NCBI RefSeq assembly: GCF_012524075.1
Contig: NZ_JAAZUI010000009.1
Span: 1 to 64,000 of the forward strand
Reading direction: 5' to 3'
Source: Lutibacter sp. B1
GTDB taxonomy: Bacteria > Bacteroidota > Bacteroidia > Flavobacteriales > Flavobacteriaceae
Length of the DNA stretch: 64,000 nt
Shown: one piece after another, positions 53,224 to 61,480 of the stretch
How the letters are laid out: every line of letters begins with the position of its first letter
Numbering within the stretch: position 1 is the first letter of the stretch
The notes under the pieces: generated by a model
Database searches by the model: none
What the model saw: the letters and a program-made list of their open reading frames with translations, nothing else
What the model was told of the DNA's origin: nothing
Position numbers and translations under genes: made by a program

Positions 53224-55395
53224 TTATTTTAAAGCTGTATTAGTATTTGCCTTTATATCAGTTCCTAATCTTTGTAAATAAGCAATTAACGCAACTATTT
53301 CTTTATTTTGCATATTACTATTACCATAATTTTTTACAAATTCAGGATCTTGTCTTAGGTTATTTTCAATTTCTTTAGCCTGTGCCAATAATTCTTGTTT
53401 TGCTCCTGCAATTTCTTCTGAAGTATAAGGTACTCCTAAACCGGCTAAAGCTTCCATTTTAATTTCCAGATCAGAAGCGTTTAAATCATTTTTAAGCAGC
53501 CATGAATAGCGAGGCATAATTGATCCCGGAGAAGTTGAACGAGGGTCTGACATGTGATTAAAATGCCAATTGTCATTATACTTACCTCCTATTCTATGTA
53601 CATCCGGTCCTGTTCTACGAGATCCCCATAAGAAAGGAAAATCGTACACAAATTCACCGGCTTTTGAATATTCTCCATAACGCTCAACTTCAGAACGGAA
53701 AGGACGGATCATTTGTGAGTGACAGTTGTTACATCCTTCACGTATATAAATATCTCTACCTTCTAATTCTAACGGTGTATATGGTTTTACACTTTCAATT
53801 GTTGTTACATTTGATTTTACTAAAATTAGCGGTACTATTTCTACCAAACCTCCTATTAAAATCGCAACAGTTGTTAATACTGTAAATAAAATGGTTTTTC
53901 TTTCCAGCCAAGTATGTAGCCCTTCACCAGCGATACGTCTACCTGTAATTTTCTTCAATGGTGCTGCTTCAGCTAATTCATCTTCAACAGTTGAACCGGC
54001 TTGTGCAGTTTTAATAACATTTACTGCTAATAAGATGAACCCTGCTAAATACAATGTACCACCAATAGCACGCATTGCATACATAGGCAAAATTTGAGTT
54101 ACAGTTTCTAAAAAGTTACCATAAACTAATGTTCCATCAGGATTAAATTGTTTCCACATAAATGCTTGAGTAAATCCTGCTACATATAAAGGAATTGCAT
54201 AAAATAAAATCCCTAAAGTGCCTAACCAAAAATGTGTATTTGCCAGTTTTTTAGAATATAAAGGCGTTTTCCAAAGTTTTTCAGCTAACCAATAGATAAT
54301 ACCCGCTATCATAAACCCGTTCCAAGCTAAAGCACCAATATGTACGTGACCTACAATCCAATCAGTATAATGCCCAATTGCATTTAAATTTTTAAATGAT
54401 AACATAGGTCCTTCAAATGTAGCCATACCATAGCCGGTAATTGCCACTACAAAGAATTTTAAAACCGGATTTTCACGAACTTTATCCCAAGCACCACGCA
54501 ATGTAAGTAAACCATTAATCATACCACCCCATGAAGGGAAAATTAGCATTACTGAGAATACAGTGCCTAAATTTTGTGCCCATTCTGGTAAGGCTGTATA
54601 TAATAAATGGTGTGGTCCTGCCCAAATGTATATGAATATTAAAGACCAAAAGTGAACAATTGAAAGTCTATAAGAATAAACCGGTCTGTTAGCTACTTTT
54701 GGAACAAAATAATACATTAAACCTAAAATAGGTGTTGTTAAGAAAAATGCTACTGCATTATGCCCGTACCACCATTGAACTAAAGCATCTTGTACACCTG
54801 AGTATACAGAATAACTTTTAAAACCCGTTACAGGCATTTCCAAATTATTGAAAATATACAGAACAGCTATAGTAACTAATGTAGCAATATAAAACCAAAT
54901 TGCTACATAAATATGGCGTTGTCTCCTTTTTAATATTGTTCCTATTAAATTTATACCAAAAATCACCCATACAAAAACAACTGCTAAATCAATTGGCCAT
55001 TCCAATTCGGCATATTCTTTAGTTGATGTAAATCCAAGTGGTAATGTAATTGCTGCTGAAACTATTATAGCTTGCCATCCCCAAAAATGAATTCTACTTA
55101 GAACATCATTAAACATTCTTGTTTTAAGTAATCTTTGAGTTGAATAATACGTTCCTAAAAATATTCCATTACCTACAAAAGCAAAAATTACTGCATTGGT
55201 ATGTAACGGACGTAAACGGCCAAAGCTTAACCATGAAATTGCATTATCAGATCCTGCGAATTCCAATAACCCTGGGAAAATAAAAAGTAGTGCTACGGTA
55301 AGCCCTACTAACATCCCTACAACTCCCCAAAGAATTGTAGCCCAAAGAAACATTTTTACGATTTTATTATCATAATAAAACTGTTCTTTTTCCAT
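53224..55395 (-). CDS. ccoNO: cbb3 oxidase subunits I and II fused (CcoN-CcoO)
   Basis: 723-residue fusion. Residues 1-470: CcoN, the haem-copper subunit with a dozen helices; ligand His residues are in LHTNAVIF, WWYGHNAVAFFLT (CuB), AGPHHLLYTALPEW and VGHVHIGALAWNGF. Residues 495-720: CcoO, one membrane helix plus a cytochrome c domain with CNNCH at 555-559, SQMIRPFRSEVERYGEYS and Met ligand in GSIMPRYSWLL. Reduces O2 at low oxygen and pumps protons. The fusion is a known feature of Bacteroidota cbb3 enzymes. Confidence 0.97.
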   Translation of the reverse strand: MEKEQFYYDNKIVKMFLWATILWGVVGMLVGLTVALLFIFPGLLEFAGSDNAISWLSFGRLRPLHTNAVIFAFVGNGIFLGTYYSTQRLLKTRMFNDVLSRIHFWGWQAIIVSAAITLPLGFTSTKEYAELEWPIDLAVVFVWVIFGINLIGTILKRRQRHIYVAIWFYIATLVTIAVLYIFNNLEMPVTGFKSYSVYSGVQDALVQWWYGHNAVAFFLTTPILGLMYYFVPKVANRPVYSYRLSIVHFWSLIFIYIWAGPHHLLYTALPEWAQNLGTVFSVMLIFPSWGGMINGLLTLRGAWDKVRENPVLKFFVVAITGYGMATFEGPMLSFKNLNAIGHYTDWIVGHVHIGALAWNGFMIAGIIYWLAEKLWKTPLYSKKLANTHFWLGTLGILFYAIPLYVAGFTQAFMWKQFNPDGTLVYGNFLETVTQILPMYAMRAIGGTLYLAGFILLAVNVIKTAQAGSTVEDELAEAAPLKKITGRRIAGEGLHTWLERKTILFTVLTTVAILIGGLVEIVPLILVKSNVTTIESVKPYTPLELEGRDIYIREGCNNCHSQMIRPFRSEVERYGEYSKAGEFVYDFPFLWGSRRTGPDVHRIGGKYNDNWHFNHMSDPRSTSPGSIMPRYSWLLKNDLNASDLEIKMEALAGLGVPYTSEEIAGAKQELLAQAKEIENNLRQDPEFVKNYGNSNMQNKEIVALIAYLQRLGTDIKANTNTALK

Positions 55396-55405
55396 ATTTG
55401 TTTGA

Positions 55406-55597
55406 TTAATTGTTAGTTTTTATAGATTTATTGTTTGTTTTCTTTTTTTCAGTAACCAATTCATCATCAAACAACATACGAACAGAAGGAGTATAAGTAT
55501 CATCATACTGACCAGATTTAACTGATACAATAAACACAATGAAGAAAAATATGGCTACAATAACACTAACGCCTATTGTGATATAAACTACTTCCAT
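55406..55597 (-). CDS. ccoS: cbb3 oxidase assembly protein CcoS
   Basis: 63 residues: one N-terminal helix (VVYITIGVSVIVAIFFFIVFI) followed by the conserved SGQYDDTYTPSVRMLFDDE. CcoS is needed for haem and copper insertion into cbb3 oxidase. It is the first gene of the ccoS-NO-Q-P unit, 10 bases before ccoNO, read from the promoter at 55637-55644. Confidence 0.94.
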   Translation of the reverse strand: MEVVYITIGVSVIVAIFFFIVFIVSVKSGQYDDTYTPSVRMLFDDELVTEKKKTNNKSIKTNN

Positions 55598-55636
55598 TTT
55601 TTAGTTACTAGATTTTAAAGCATATAGCTCTAGAGG

Positions 55637-55644
55637 CAAAAATA
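55637..55644 (-). promoter_or_regulatory. Promoter -7 box (TATTTTTG) of ccoS-NO-Q-P
   Basis: Exact TAnnTTTG on the minus strand; start point near 55632, a leader of about 35 bases. No -33 TTG at the normal place; the operator at 55668-55681 sits there instead. Confidence 0.7.
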
Positions 55645-55667
55645 TATTTTTTATTTTACATAAAACT

Positions 55668-55681
55668 ATGATAATTATCAT
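55668..55681. promoter_or_regulatory. Crp/Fnr-type palindromic operator of ccoS-NO-Q-P
   Basis: ATGATAATTATCAT is a perfect 14-bp palindrome with the TGA-N6-TCA core. Its centre (55674.5) is 30.5 bp upstream of the first base of the -7 box, close to -42 from the predicted start, a class II activator position. Confidence 0.7.
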
Positions 55682-55719
55682 GTAAAAATAAAAAAATACA
55701 TAATGATATTTTTGCTAAC

Positions 55720-58089
55720 TTATATTTTTTTTGAAATCCAATTTGTGAGAATTGTTACAAAAACAACGGTACTAATTGAACTTAAAGGCATTAGAATAGC
55801 GGCAACAACAGGAGTTAATTGACCTGTCAAAGCAAAATACATACCAATAACGTTATAAAAAAATGACAGAATAAAACTTGCTTTTATTATTGATACTGTT
55901 TTGTTAGAAAGTGTTAAAAACTTTGGTAATTTGTTAAAAAGTTTAGCATCAAGTATAGCATCACAAGCAGGTGAAAATACATTTACATCTTCAGAAATAG
56001 CTATTCCAACGTTACTTTGAGCCAATGCTCCGGCATCATTTAATCCATCTCCAATCATCATTACCTTCTCTCCTTTTTCTTGTAATTGCTTAATAAATTC
56101 TAGTTTACTTTCAGGTTTTTGGTTAAATCTAAATTGTGTTTTATTAGGTAGTAATTTTTCTAAAAAACTCTTTTCTCCTTCATTATCACCCGATAAAATA
56201 ACCAAATTATATTTTTTTGAAAGCTCTTCAAAAACATTTTTTGTTCCTTCTCTATAACTATTTTTAAAAAGATAGTAACCTTTTACTTTATTATTTATTT
56301 TAATATGGATAGTAGTTTCATAAATATTACCAGAATCTACTCCAATAAAACTAGCAGAACCTAAATCAATTTTTTCACCATTAATAATTGCTGAAATTCC
56401 TTTCCCAAGTATTTCTTCAAAAAATGTAGGTTTTTCATTTAATACCTCAACTTGTAAATTTTCGTAGAGTGTTCTGCTCAACGGATGATTTGAAGCCCTT
56501 AAAACGCTTTTTACTGTTTTTATTTCTTCTGAAGATAATTCTTCTCCTATGTATTTTAATTCTGTTTTTTTACTTGAAGTTATAGTGCCCGTTTTATCAA
56601 AAATAATAGTACTTACTTTTGAAATATTCTCAAGTGTTTCAGCATTTTTTAAATAGAATTTTTTATAGCCAAAAATTCGTAACATATTTCCAATGGCAAA
56701 TGGTGCTGATAAAGCCAAAGCACATGGACAAGCTATTATTAGAACTGCCGTTACAACATTAAATGCCATGGTTGAATTATAAAAATACCAGTAAATACCT
56801 GCAAAAAAAGCAATTGTTAAAACAGCTACTGTGAAATATTTGCTAATGGAATCTGTAATATTTTTAATAGTAATATCTTCATTATCATTAAAAATATCGT
56901 TACTCCATAACTGAGTTAGATAACTTTGAGAAATTGTACTTAAAACTTCCATTTCAATTGCTCCGGCAGTTTGTTTTCCTCCTGCAAATAATTTATCGCC
57001 AGATTGTTTATCAACAGGTACAGACTCACCTGTTACAAAACTATAATCTATAGAAGCATTTCCATTAATTAAAATTCCATCAACAGGTATTAGTTCTTCG
57101 TTTCTTATTAGTAATCTATCTCCTTTTTGAATATCTTTAACCTCAATACTTTTTTCTATTCCATCTACTATTTTTGTAACTGCAATTGGAAAGTACGATT
57201 TATAATCTCGTTCAAACGATAAATAATTATATGTTTTTTGTTGAAAAAATTTACCCAATAATAAAAAGAAAATCAATCCGGTTAGGCTATCAAAAAAACC
57301 TGTTCCAATATCTAAAATTATCTCAATTGAACTTCTTATAAATAAAACAGAAATTCCTAAAGCAATTGGAACATCAATATTTAATATTTTATGACTAAGC
57401 CCTTTGTATGCTGAAATAAAATAATCTTTTGCTGAATAAAATACTACCGGCAATGCCATAACAAACATCAATCCTCTAAATAAATACTTGTATTTATCTA
57501 ACCAAAATTCGTCAACTTCAAAATATTCGGGAAAAGATAGCAACATTATATTTCCAAAAGCAAATGCAGCTATTGTTACTTGGTATATTAATGTTTTATC
57601 AACTTTATGGTTTTTTCCATCAACATCATCTAAACTAATATATGGCTCATAGCCTATTGATGTTATCAACTCTACTAGTTGCTTTAAACTGGTATCATTA
57701 TTTTTAAAAGTAATGCGCAACAGCTTTTTTGGAAAATTAACCATAGAAGTTGTTACGCCTTTATTTAATTTATTTAAATTTTCAAGAACCCAAATACAAG
57801 AACTACAATGTACGCTTGGGATATAAAATTCTACTACTGAAGTTTTACCATCATTAAATTCGATAAGCTTTTGAGAAATTTCTTCATTTTCTAAATAATT
57901 GTATTTTCCTTTTATATCTGAAGGAATTGTTCCCGGTGAAGTTTCTAAATCGTAATAACAAGTTAATTCACTAGCATTCAGTATCTCATAAACTGTTTTA
58001 CAACCATTACAACAAAATTGTTTTTCATTAAAATCTACAGGTTTTTTACCACAATCAGCTCCACAATGATAACATTTGTTTATACTCAT
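55720..58089 (-). CDS. ccoI: Copper-translocating P1B-type ATPase of the cbb3 cluster (CcoI/FixI)
   Basis: 789 residues. N-terminal Cys-rich metal-binding region (CYHCGADCG, CCNGC, then a heavy-metal domain with SVHCSSC around residue 95). Membrane helices follow from about 165. The TGES actuator motif is in FVTGESVPVDKQ, the transport motif CPC is in IIACPCALALSAP, the phosphorylation site is DKTGTIT, the nucleotide motif is in SNHPLSRTL and the hinge is GDGLNDAGALAQ. It exports copper for cbb3 assembly. Divergent from the Crp/Fnr gene; the operator between them is at the activator position for ccoI. Confidence 0.95.
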   Translation of the reverse strand: MSINKCYHCGADCGKKPVDFNEKQFCCNGCKTVYEILNASELTCYYDLETSPGTIPSDIKGKYNYLENEEISQKLIEFNDGKTSVVEFYIPSVHCSSCIWVLENLNKLNKGVTTSMVNFPKKLLRITFKNNDTSLKQLVELITSIGYEPYISLDDVDGKNHKVDKTLIYQVTIAAFAFGNIMLLSFPEYFEVDEFWLDKYKYLFRGLMFVMALPVVFYSAKDYFISAYKGLSHKILNIDVPIALGISVLFIRSSIEIILDIGTGFFDSLTGLIFFLLLGKFFQQKTYNYLSFERDYKSYFPIAVTKIVDGIEKSIEVKDIQKGDRLLIRNEELIPVDGILINGNASIDYSFVTGESVPVDKQSGDKLFAGGKQTAGAIEMEVLSTISQSYLTQLWSNDIFNDNEDITIKNITDSISKYFTVAVLTIAFFAGIYWYFYNSTMAFNVVTAVLIIACPCALALSAPFAIGNMLRIFGYKKFYLKNAETLENISKVSTIIFDKTGTITSSKKTELKYIGEELSSEEIKTVKSVLRASNHPLSRTLYENLQVEVLNEKPTFFEEILGKGISAIINGEKIDLGSASFIGVDSGNIYETTIHIKINNKVKGYYLFKNSYREGTKNVFEELSKKYNLVILSGDNEGEKSFLEKLLPNKTQFRFNQKPESKLEFIKQLQEKGEKVMMIGDGLNDAGALAQSNVGIAISEDVNVFSPACDAILDAKLFNKLPKFLTLSNKTVSIIKASFILSFFYNVIGMYFALTGQLTPVVAAILMPLSSISTVVFVTILTNWISKKI

Positions 58090-58109
58090 CTACTTTTTAA
58101 TTTTGTACA

Positions 58110-58117
58110 CAAAACTA
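58110..58117 (-). promoter_or_regulatory. Promoter -7 box (TAGTTTTG) of ccoI
   Basis: Exact TAnnTTTG on the minus strand; start point near 58105, 16 bases before the ATG at 58089. Confidence 0.6.
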
Positions 58118-58137
58118 TTGATTTAAAGTGACTAATA

Positions 58138-58153
58138 AATGACAAATATCATT
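58138..58153. promoter_or_regulatory. Crp/Fnr-type operator between ccoI and the regulator gene
   Basis: AATGACAAATATCATT has the TGA-N6-TCA core. Its centre (58145.5) is 28.5 bp upstream of the ccoI -7 box (near -41 from that start) and only about 29 bases upstream of the predicted start of the regulator itself, where it could repress. This suggests activation of ccoI with autorepression. Confidence 0.6.
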
Positions 58154-58161
58154 AAATTTTG

Positions 58162-58169
58162 TACATTTG
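58162..58169 (+). promoter_or_regulatory. Promoter -7 box (TACATTTG) of the Crp/Fnr gene
   Basis: Exact TAnnTTTG, 35 bases before the ATG at 58205. Confidence 0.6.
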
Positions 58170-58204
58170 TAGCAAACTACTACTTGTACTAAAAGTTTTT
58201 AATT

Positions 58205-58891
58205 ATGTCAAAATGCTCACAATGCATTATTAAAAGGTTTAATGCACTTAAATCTCTAACACATGAAGAATTAGAGAAATTTTCAGAACATAAAACTACA
58301 TTACTTATAAAAAAGGGTGAAAAGTTGATGACTGAGGGAAATACAATTAATGGTTTATATTGTATTAGAGATGGTAAAGGTAAATTAACCAAGCTAAATA
58401 CTAATGGTAAAGAACAAATTATTAAGTTTATAAAAGGCGGTGATATTTTAGGACAAAGATCTATTTTAAGTGATGAATTGGTAGGCTTAAATGCAATTGC
58501 TTTAGAAGATATGCATGTTTGTTTTATTCCTAAAGGAGATATTTTAGAAACAATAAAAGAGAATAATAAATTTTCTTTAAATATGATGAAAAACATATCT
58601 CACCAACTAAATGAAGCAAATACTTCTATATCACAAATGGCTCAAAAACCTGTAAAAGACAGATTGGCTGATACTTTGCTTAAATTAGAAGAAATTTTTG
58701 GTATTGACAATGAAGGTTGTATTGATGTTGTTTTAACCAGAGAAGAAATAGCAAATACCATAGGTACAGCTACCGAATCGGCAATTAGATTACTTTCTAA
58801 CCTAAATAAAGATGGCGTAATTGATTTAATTGGTAAAAAAATAAAAATATCTGATAAAAATGCTCTTAAAAACATATCGGAAGGGTATTAA
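58205..58891 (+). CDS. Crp/Fnr family transcriptional regulator
   Basis: 228 residues. A cyclic-nucleotide-binding-like sensor barrel (about 15-115) is joined by a long dimer helix (FSLNMMKNISHQLNEANTSI) to a winged helix-turn-helix (150-220, LTREEIANTIGTATESAIRLL). In the recognition helix, Glu-191 and Arg-195 occupy the spacing of the CRP/FNR residues that read TGA. Cysteines are C4, C7, C53, C106 and C172; C4-x-x-C7 resembles part of the FNR cluster motif, but the full N-terminal set of three is not there, so Fe-S sensing is unproven. The position next to ccoI and the shared operators suggest it controls the cbb3 genes. Confidence 0.93.
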   Translation: MSKCSQCIIKRFNALKSLTHEELEKFSEHKTTLLIKKGEKLMTEGNTINGLYCIRDGKGKLTKLNTNGKEQIIKFIKGGDILGQRSILSDELVGLNAIALEDMHVCFIPKGDILETIKENNKFSLNMMKNISHQLNEANTSISQMAQKPVKDRLADTLLKLEEIFGIDNEGCIDVVLTREEIANTIGTATESAIRLLSNLNKDGVIDLIGKKIKISDKNALKNISEGY

Positions 58892-58910
58892 TTATTAACC
58901 ATAAGAAATA

Positions 58911-58946
58911 AAAAAGCCTGATGAAAATTTTCATCAGGCTTTTTTT
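58911..58946. terminator. Bidirectional intrinsic terminator
   Basis: Arms AAAAAGCCTGATGAAA and TTTTCATCAGGCTTTTT around 58911-58946, with T runs on both sides. Separates the regulator (+) from the convergent PLP acyltransferase gene (-). Confidence 0.9.
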
Positions 58947-58964
58947 ATTGTATTTAATTTCAAC

Positions 58965-60209
58965 TTAAATCATAGAAGCTGCTATACGTTTATAAATGCC
59001 TTTTTCAAGTTTAGCTCTAATAGCTGAAAAAGATTCGATAGTTTCTTTAACATCTTCTAAAGTATGTGTAGCTGTAGGAATCAATCTTAAAATAATTAAT
59101 CCTTTTGGAATTACAGGATATACTACAATTGAACAAAATATACCATAATTCTCTCGTAAATCATTAACCATTGCCATTGCTTCAGGTATATCTCCTTCTA
59201 AAAATACCGGAGTTACACAAGTATTTGTTTTACCAATATTAAAACCGTTCTCTTTTAAACCATTTTGAAGTGCATTTACATTTTCCCATAACTTTTGTTT
59301 AAGTTCCGGCATGGTTCTAAGCATGTCTAAACGTTTTAAAGCACCTTTAACTATTGGCATTGGTAAAGACTTTGCGAACATTTGTGAACGCATATTATAC
59401 TGCAAATATTGAATAATATCTTTATCTGCTGCAAAAAACGCTCCAATACTAGCCATAGATTTAGCAAAAGTTGCAAAATACACATCAATACCATCTTGAA
59501 CACCTTGTTCAAAACCAGTACCTTTACCTCCTTCTCCTAATGTACCAAAACCATGTGCATCATCAACTAACAATCTAAAATTGTATTTTTCTTTTAATGC
59601 AACTATCTCTTTCAATTTACCTTGTTCACCGCGCATACCAAATACACCTTCAGAAATAACTAATATACCTCCTCCTGTTTCTTCCGCAAGTTTAGTTGCT
59701 CTTTGTAAGTTTTTATCTAAGCTCTCAATATCATTATGTTGGTATGTAAATCTTTTTCCATGATGCAATCTAACACCATCAATAATACAAGCGTGAGAAT
59801 CTATGTCATAAACAATTACATCGTGTTTAGTAACCAAAGCATCAATAGCTGAAACCATACCTTGGTAACCGAAGTTTACCAAATAGGCTGCTTCTTTATT
59901 AACAAACTCAGCACATTCTCTTTCTAATTGTTCATGATATTTTGTGTGACCAGACATCATTCTAGCACCCATTGGATATGCCATTCCAAATTCTGCTGCT
60001 GCTTCAGCATCAATTTTTCTAACTTCCGGATGATTAGCTAATCCTAGATAATCGTTAATACTCCATGTAATAACTTCTTTACCATTGAATTTCATTCTAT
60101 TAGCAATTTCACCTTCTAATTTAGGAAAAACATAATAGCCTTCGGCCTGTTTTGCCCATTTCCCTAAGGGACCTTTATCTTTAACTATTCTTTCAAATAA
60201 ATCTCTCAT
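58965..60209 (-). CDS. PLP-dependent alpha-oxoamine synthase family acyltransferase
   Basis: 414 residues; condenses an amino acid with an acyl-CoA with loss of CO2. Seen: ITWSINDYLGLANHPEV, GARMMSGHTKYHEQLE, VNFGYQGMVSAI, the PLP-binding LLVDDAHGFGTLGEGGKG and the Schiff-base Lys in YFATFAKSMASIGAFFA (here FAKSMAS instead of the common FSKSFAS). The family includes 2-amino-3-ketobutyrate CoA ligase, serine palmitoyltransferase and the cysteate acyltransferase of sulfonolipid (capnine) synthesis. Length and the following cysteine-synthase-like neighbour make the lipid enzymes more likely than KBL, but sequence alone does not decide. Confidence 0.88.
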   Translation of the reverse strand: MRDLFERIVKDKGPLGKWAKQAEGYYVFPKLEGEIANRMKFNGKEVITWSINDYLGLANHPEVRKIDAEAAAEFGMAYPMGARMMSGHTKYHEQLERECAEFVNKEAAYLVNFGYQGMVSAIDALVTKHDVIVYDIDSHACIIDGVRLHHGKRFTYQHNDIESLDKNLQRATKLAEETGGGILVISEGVFGMRGEQGKLKEIVALKEKYNFRLLVDDAHGFGTLGEGGKGTGFEQGVQDGIDVYFATFAKSMASIGAFFAADKDIIQYLQYNMRSQMFAKSLPMPIVKGALKRLDMLRTMPELKQKLWENVNALQNGLKENGFNIGKTNTCVTPVFLEGDIPEAMAMVNDLRENYGIFCSIVVYPVIPKGLIILRLIPTATHTLEDVKETIESFSAIRAKLEKGIYKRIAASMI

Positions 60210-60303
60210 TATTAATTATTTTGAATAATATGTAATTTAACCTTTACATATAAGAGTACAAATTACGGTATTTTTTTTATGCTATTCAAATGTTAATGTT
60301 ACA

Positions 60304-60339
60304 AAAAAAGAGGTTATAAATTAATTTACAACCTCTTTT
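60304..60339 (-). terminator. Intrinsic terminator after the cysteine-synthase-like gene
   Basis: Arms AAAAGAGGTT and AACCTCTTTT with an AT-rich inner stem; on the minus strand followed by T7. The acyltransferase gene downstream should thus have its own promoter in 60210-60303, but no exact -7 box is seen there. Confidence 0.75.
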
Positions 60340-60359
60340 AATTTTATTTAATATATTTT

Positions 60360-61397
60360 TTACTTTATATACTCAACAACTTCATGAGCTTGTTTTTGAG
60401 AATCAAAAAATCCTTGATCTTTCATCCATTCATCACTGTAAATTTTTTCCATATAACGCGAACCGTGATCTGGTAAAATTAATACAACTTTTGAATTTTT
60501 ATCAAACATTCCCTTTTCTGCATATTGAATTGCAGCTTGCACTACTGCTCCACTGGTATAACCTGTAAATAAACCTTCTGTTATTGCTAATTCTCTGGCT
60601 CTATGTGCTGCAGCTTCATCTGTAACTTTTTCAAAAATATCAATCACATCAAAATCAGTAGCTGTTGGAATTAAATTCTTTCCTAAACCTTCAATTCTGT
60701 ATGGATAAATCTCATTTTGGTCAAATTCTCCGGTTTCATGGAATTTTTTTAATATTGAACCAAAAGCATCAACTCCTAAAACTTTAATATTCTTATTTTG
60801 TTCTTTTAAATACCTTGCAACACCAGAAATTGTTCCTCCTGTACCACTTGCTGCAACCAAATGTGTAATTTCCCCATTTGTTTGTTGCCAAATCTCCGGG
60901 CCAGTTGTTTTATAATGCGCTTCAATATTCAATTCATTAAAATATTGATTGATATAAATTGAATTCGCTGTTTCTTCGTGTAATTTTTTAGCAACTTGAT
61001 AATAAGAGCGAGGATCATCAGCTTTAACATTTGCAGGACAAACATATACTTTTGCTCCCATTGCTTTAAGCATATTAATTTTACCGGCAGAAGCCTTAGA
61101 ATTAACAGCTAATATGCACTTATACCCTTTTATAATACTAACTAAAGCTAAACTAAAACCTGTATTACCTGAAGTGGTTTCAATAATTGTACTTCCTTCT
61201 TTAAGTAATCCTTTTTTTTCAGCTTCTTCTATAATGTGTATAGCTATTCTATCTTTCATAGAATGGCCAGGATTAAATCCTTCATACTTTACATAAAAGT
61301 TACCAGGACTATCTTTAGTAATTTTGTTTAATTTTATTAGAGGAGTATTACCAATAAGTTCTAAAATATTGTTAGTTATTCCAGTATTTTGTATCAT
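60360..61397 (-). CDS. Cysteine-synthase-fold PLP enzyme (cysteine, cystathionine or cysteate synthase)
   Basis: 345 residues, longer than CysK (about 310) and without a CBS-pair domain. N-terminus [16 protein letters not shown]; the PLP-Lys is in [11 protein letters not shown]; the substrate loop is [14 protein letters not shown]; the phosphate loop is [13 protein letters not shown]; the C-terminus has [12 protein letters not shown] and [15 protein letters not shown]. It could be an ordinary cysteine synthase, a CBS-like enzyme, or cysteate synthase (O-phosphoserine + sulfite), given the acyltransferase next to it. Own variant promoter box at 61420-61427. Confidence 0.9.
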   Translation of the reverse strand: MIQNTGITNNILELIGNTPLIKLNKITKDSPGNFYVKYEGFNPGHSMKDRIAIHIIEEAEKKGLLKEGSTIIETTSGNTGFSLALVSIIKGYKCILAVNSKASAGKINMLKAMGAKVYVCPANVKADDPRSYYQVAKKLHEETANSIYINQYFNELNIEAHYKTTGPEIWQQTNGEITHLVAASGTGGTISGVARYLKEQNKNIKVLGVDAFGSILKKFHETGEFDQNEIYPYRIEGLGKNLIPTATDFDVIDIFEKVTDEAAAHRARELAITEGLFTGYTSGAVVQAAIQYAEKGMFDKNSKVVLILPDHGSRYMEKIYSDEWMKDQGFFDSQKQAHEVVEYIK

Positions 61398-61419
61398 TCT
61401 CTAGAATTTGATTCAACTA

Positions 61420-61427
61420 CGAAATTA
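61420..61427 (-). promoter_or_regulatory. Variant -7 box (TAATTTCG) of the cysteine-synthase-like gene
   Basis: TAnnTTCG on the minus strand, 22 bases before the ATG at 61397. Confidence 0.4.
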
Positions 61428-61480
61428 ATTAAAATGAGTTAAGATTAATAATCTACAACGTGCAAATTTAATAATTTTTT

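Noticed and set aside
58189-58596. Open frame of 135 codons on the minus strand
   Set aside because: Complement of the Crp/Fnr gene and crossing its start; no motif.
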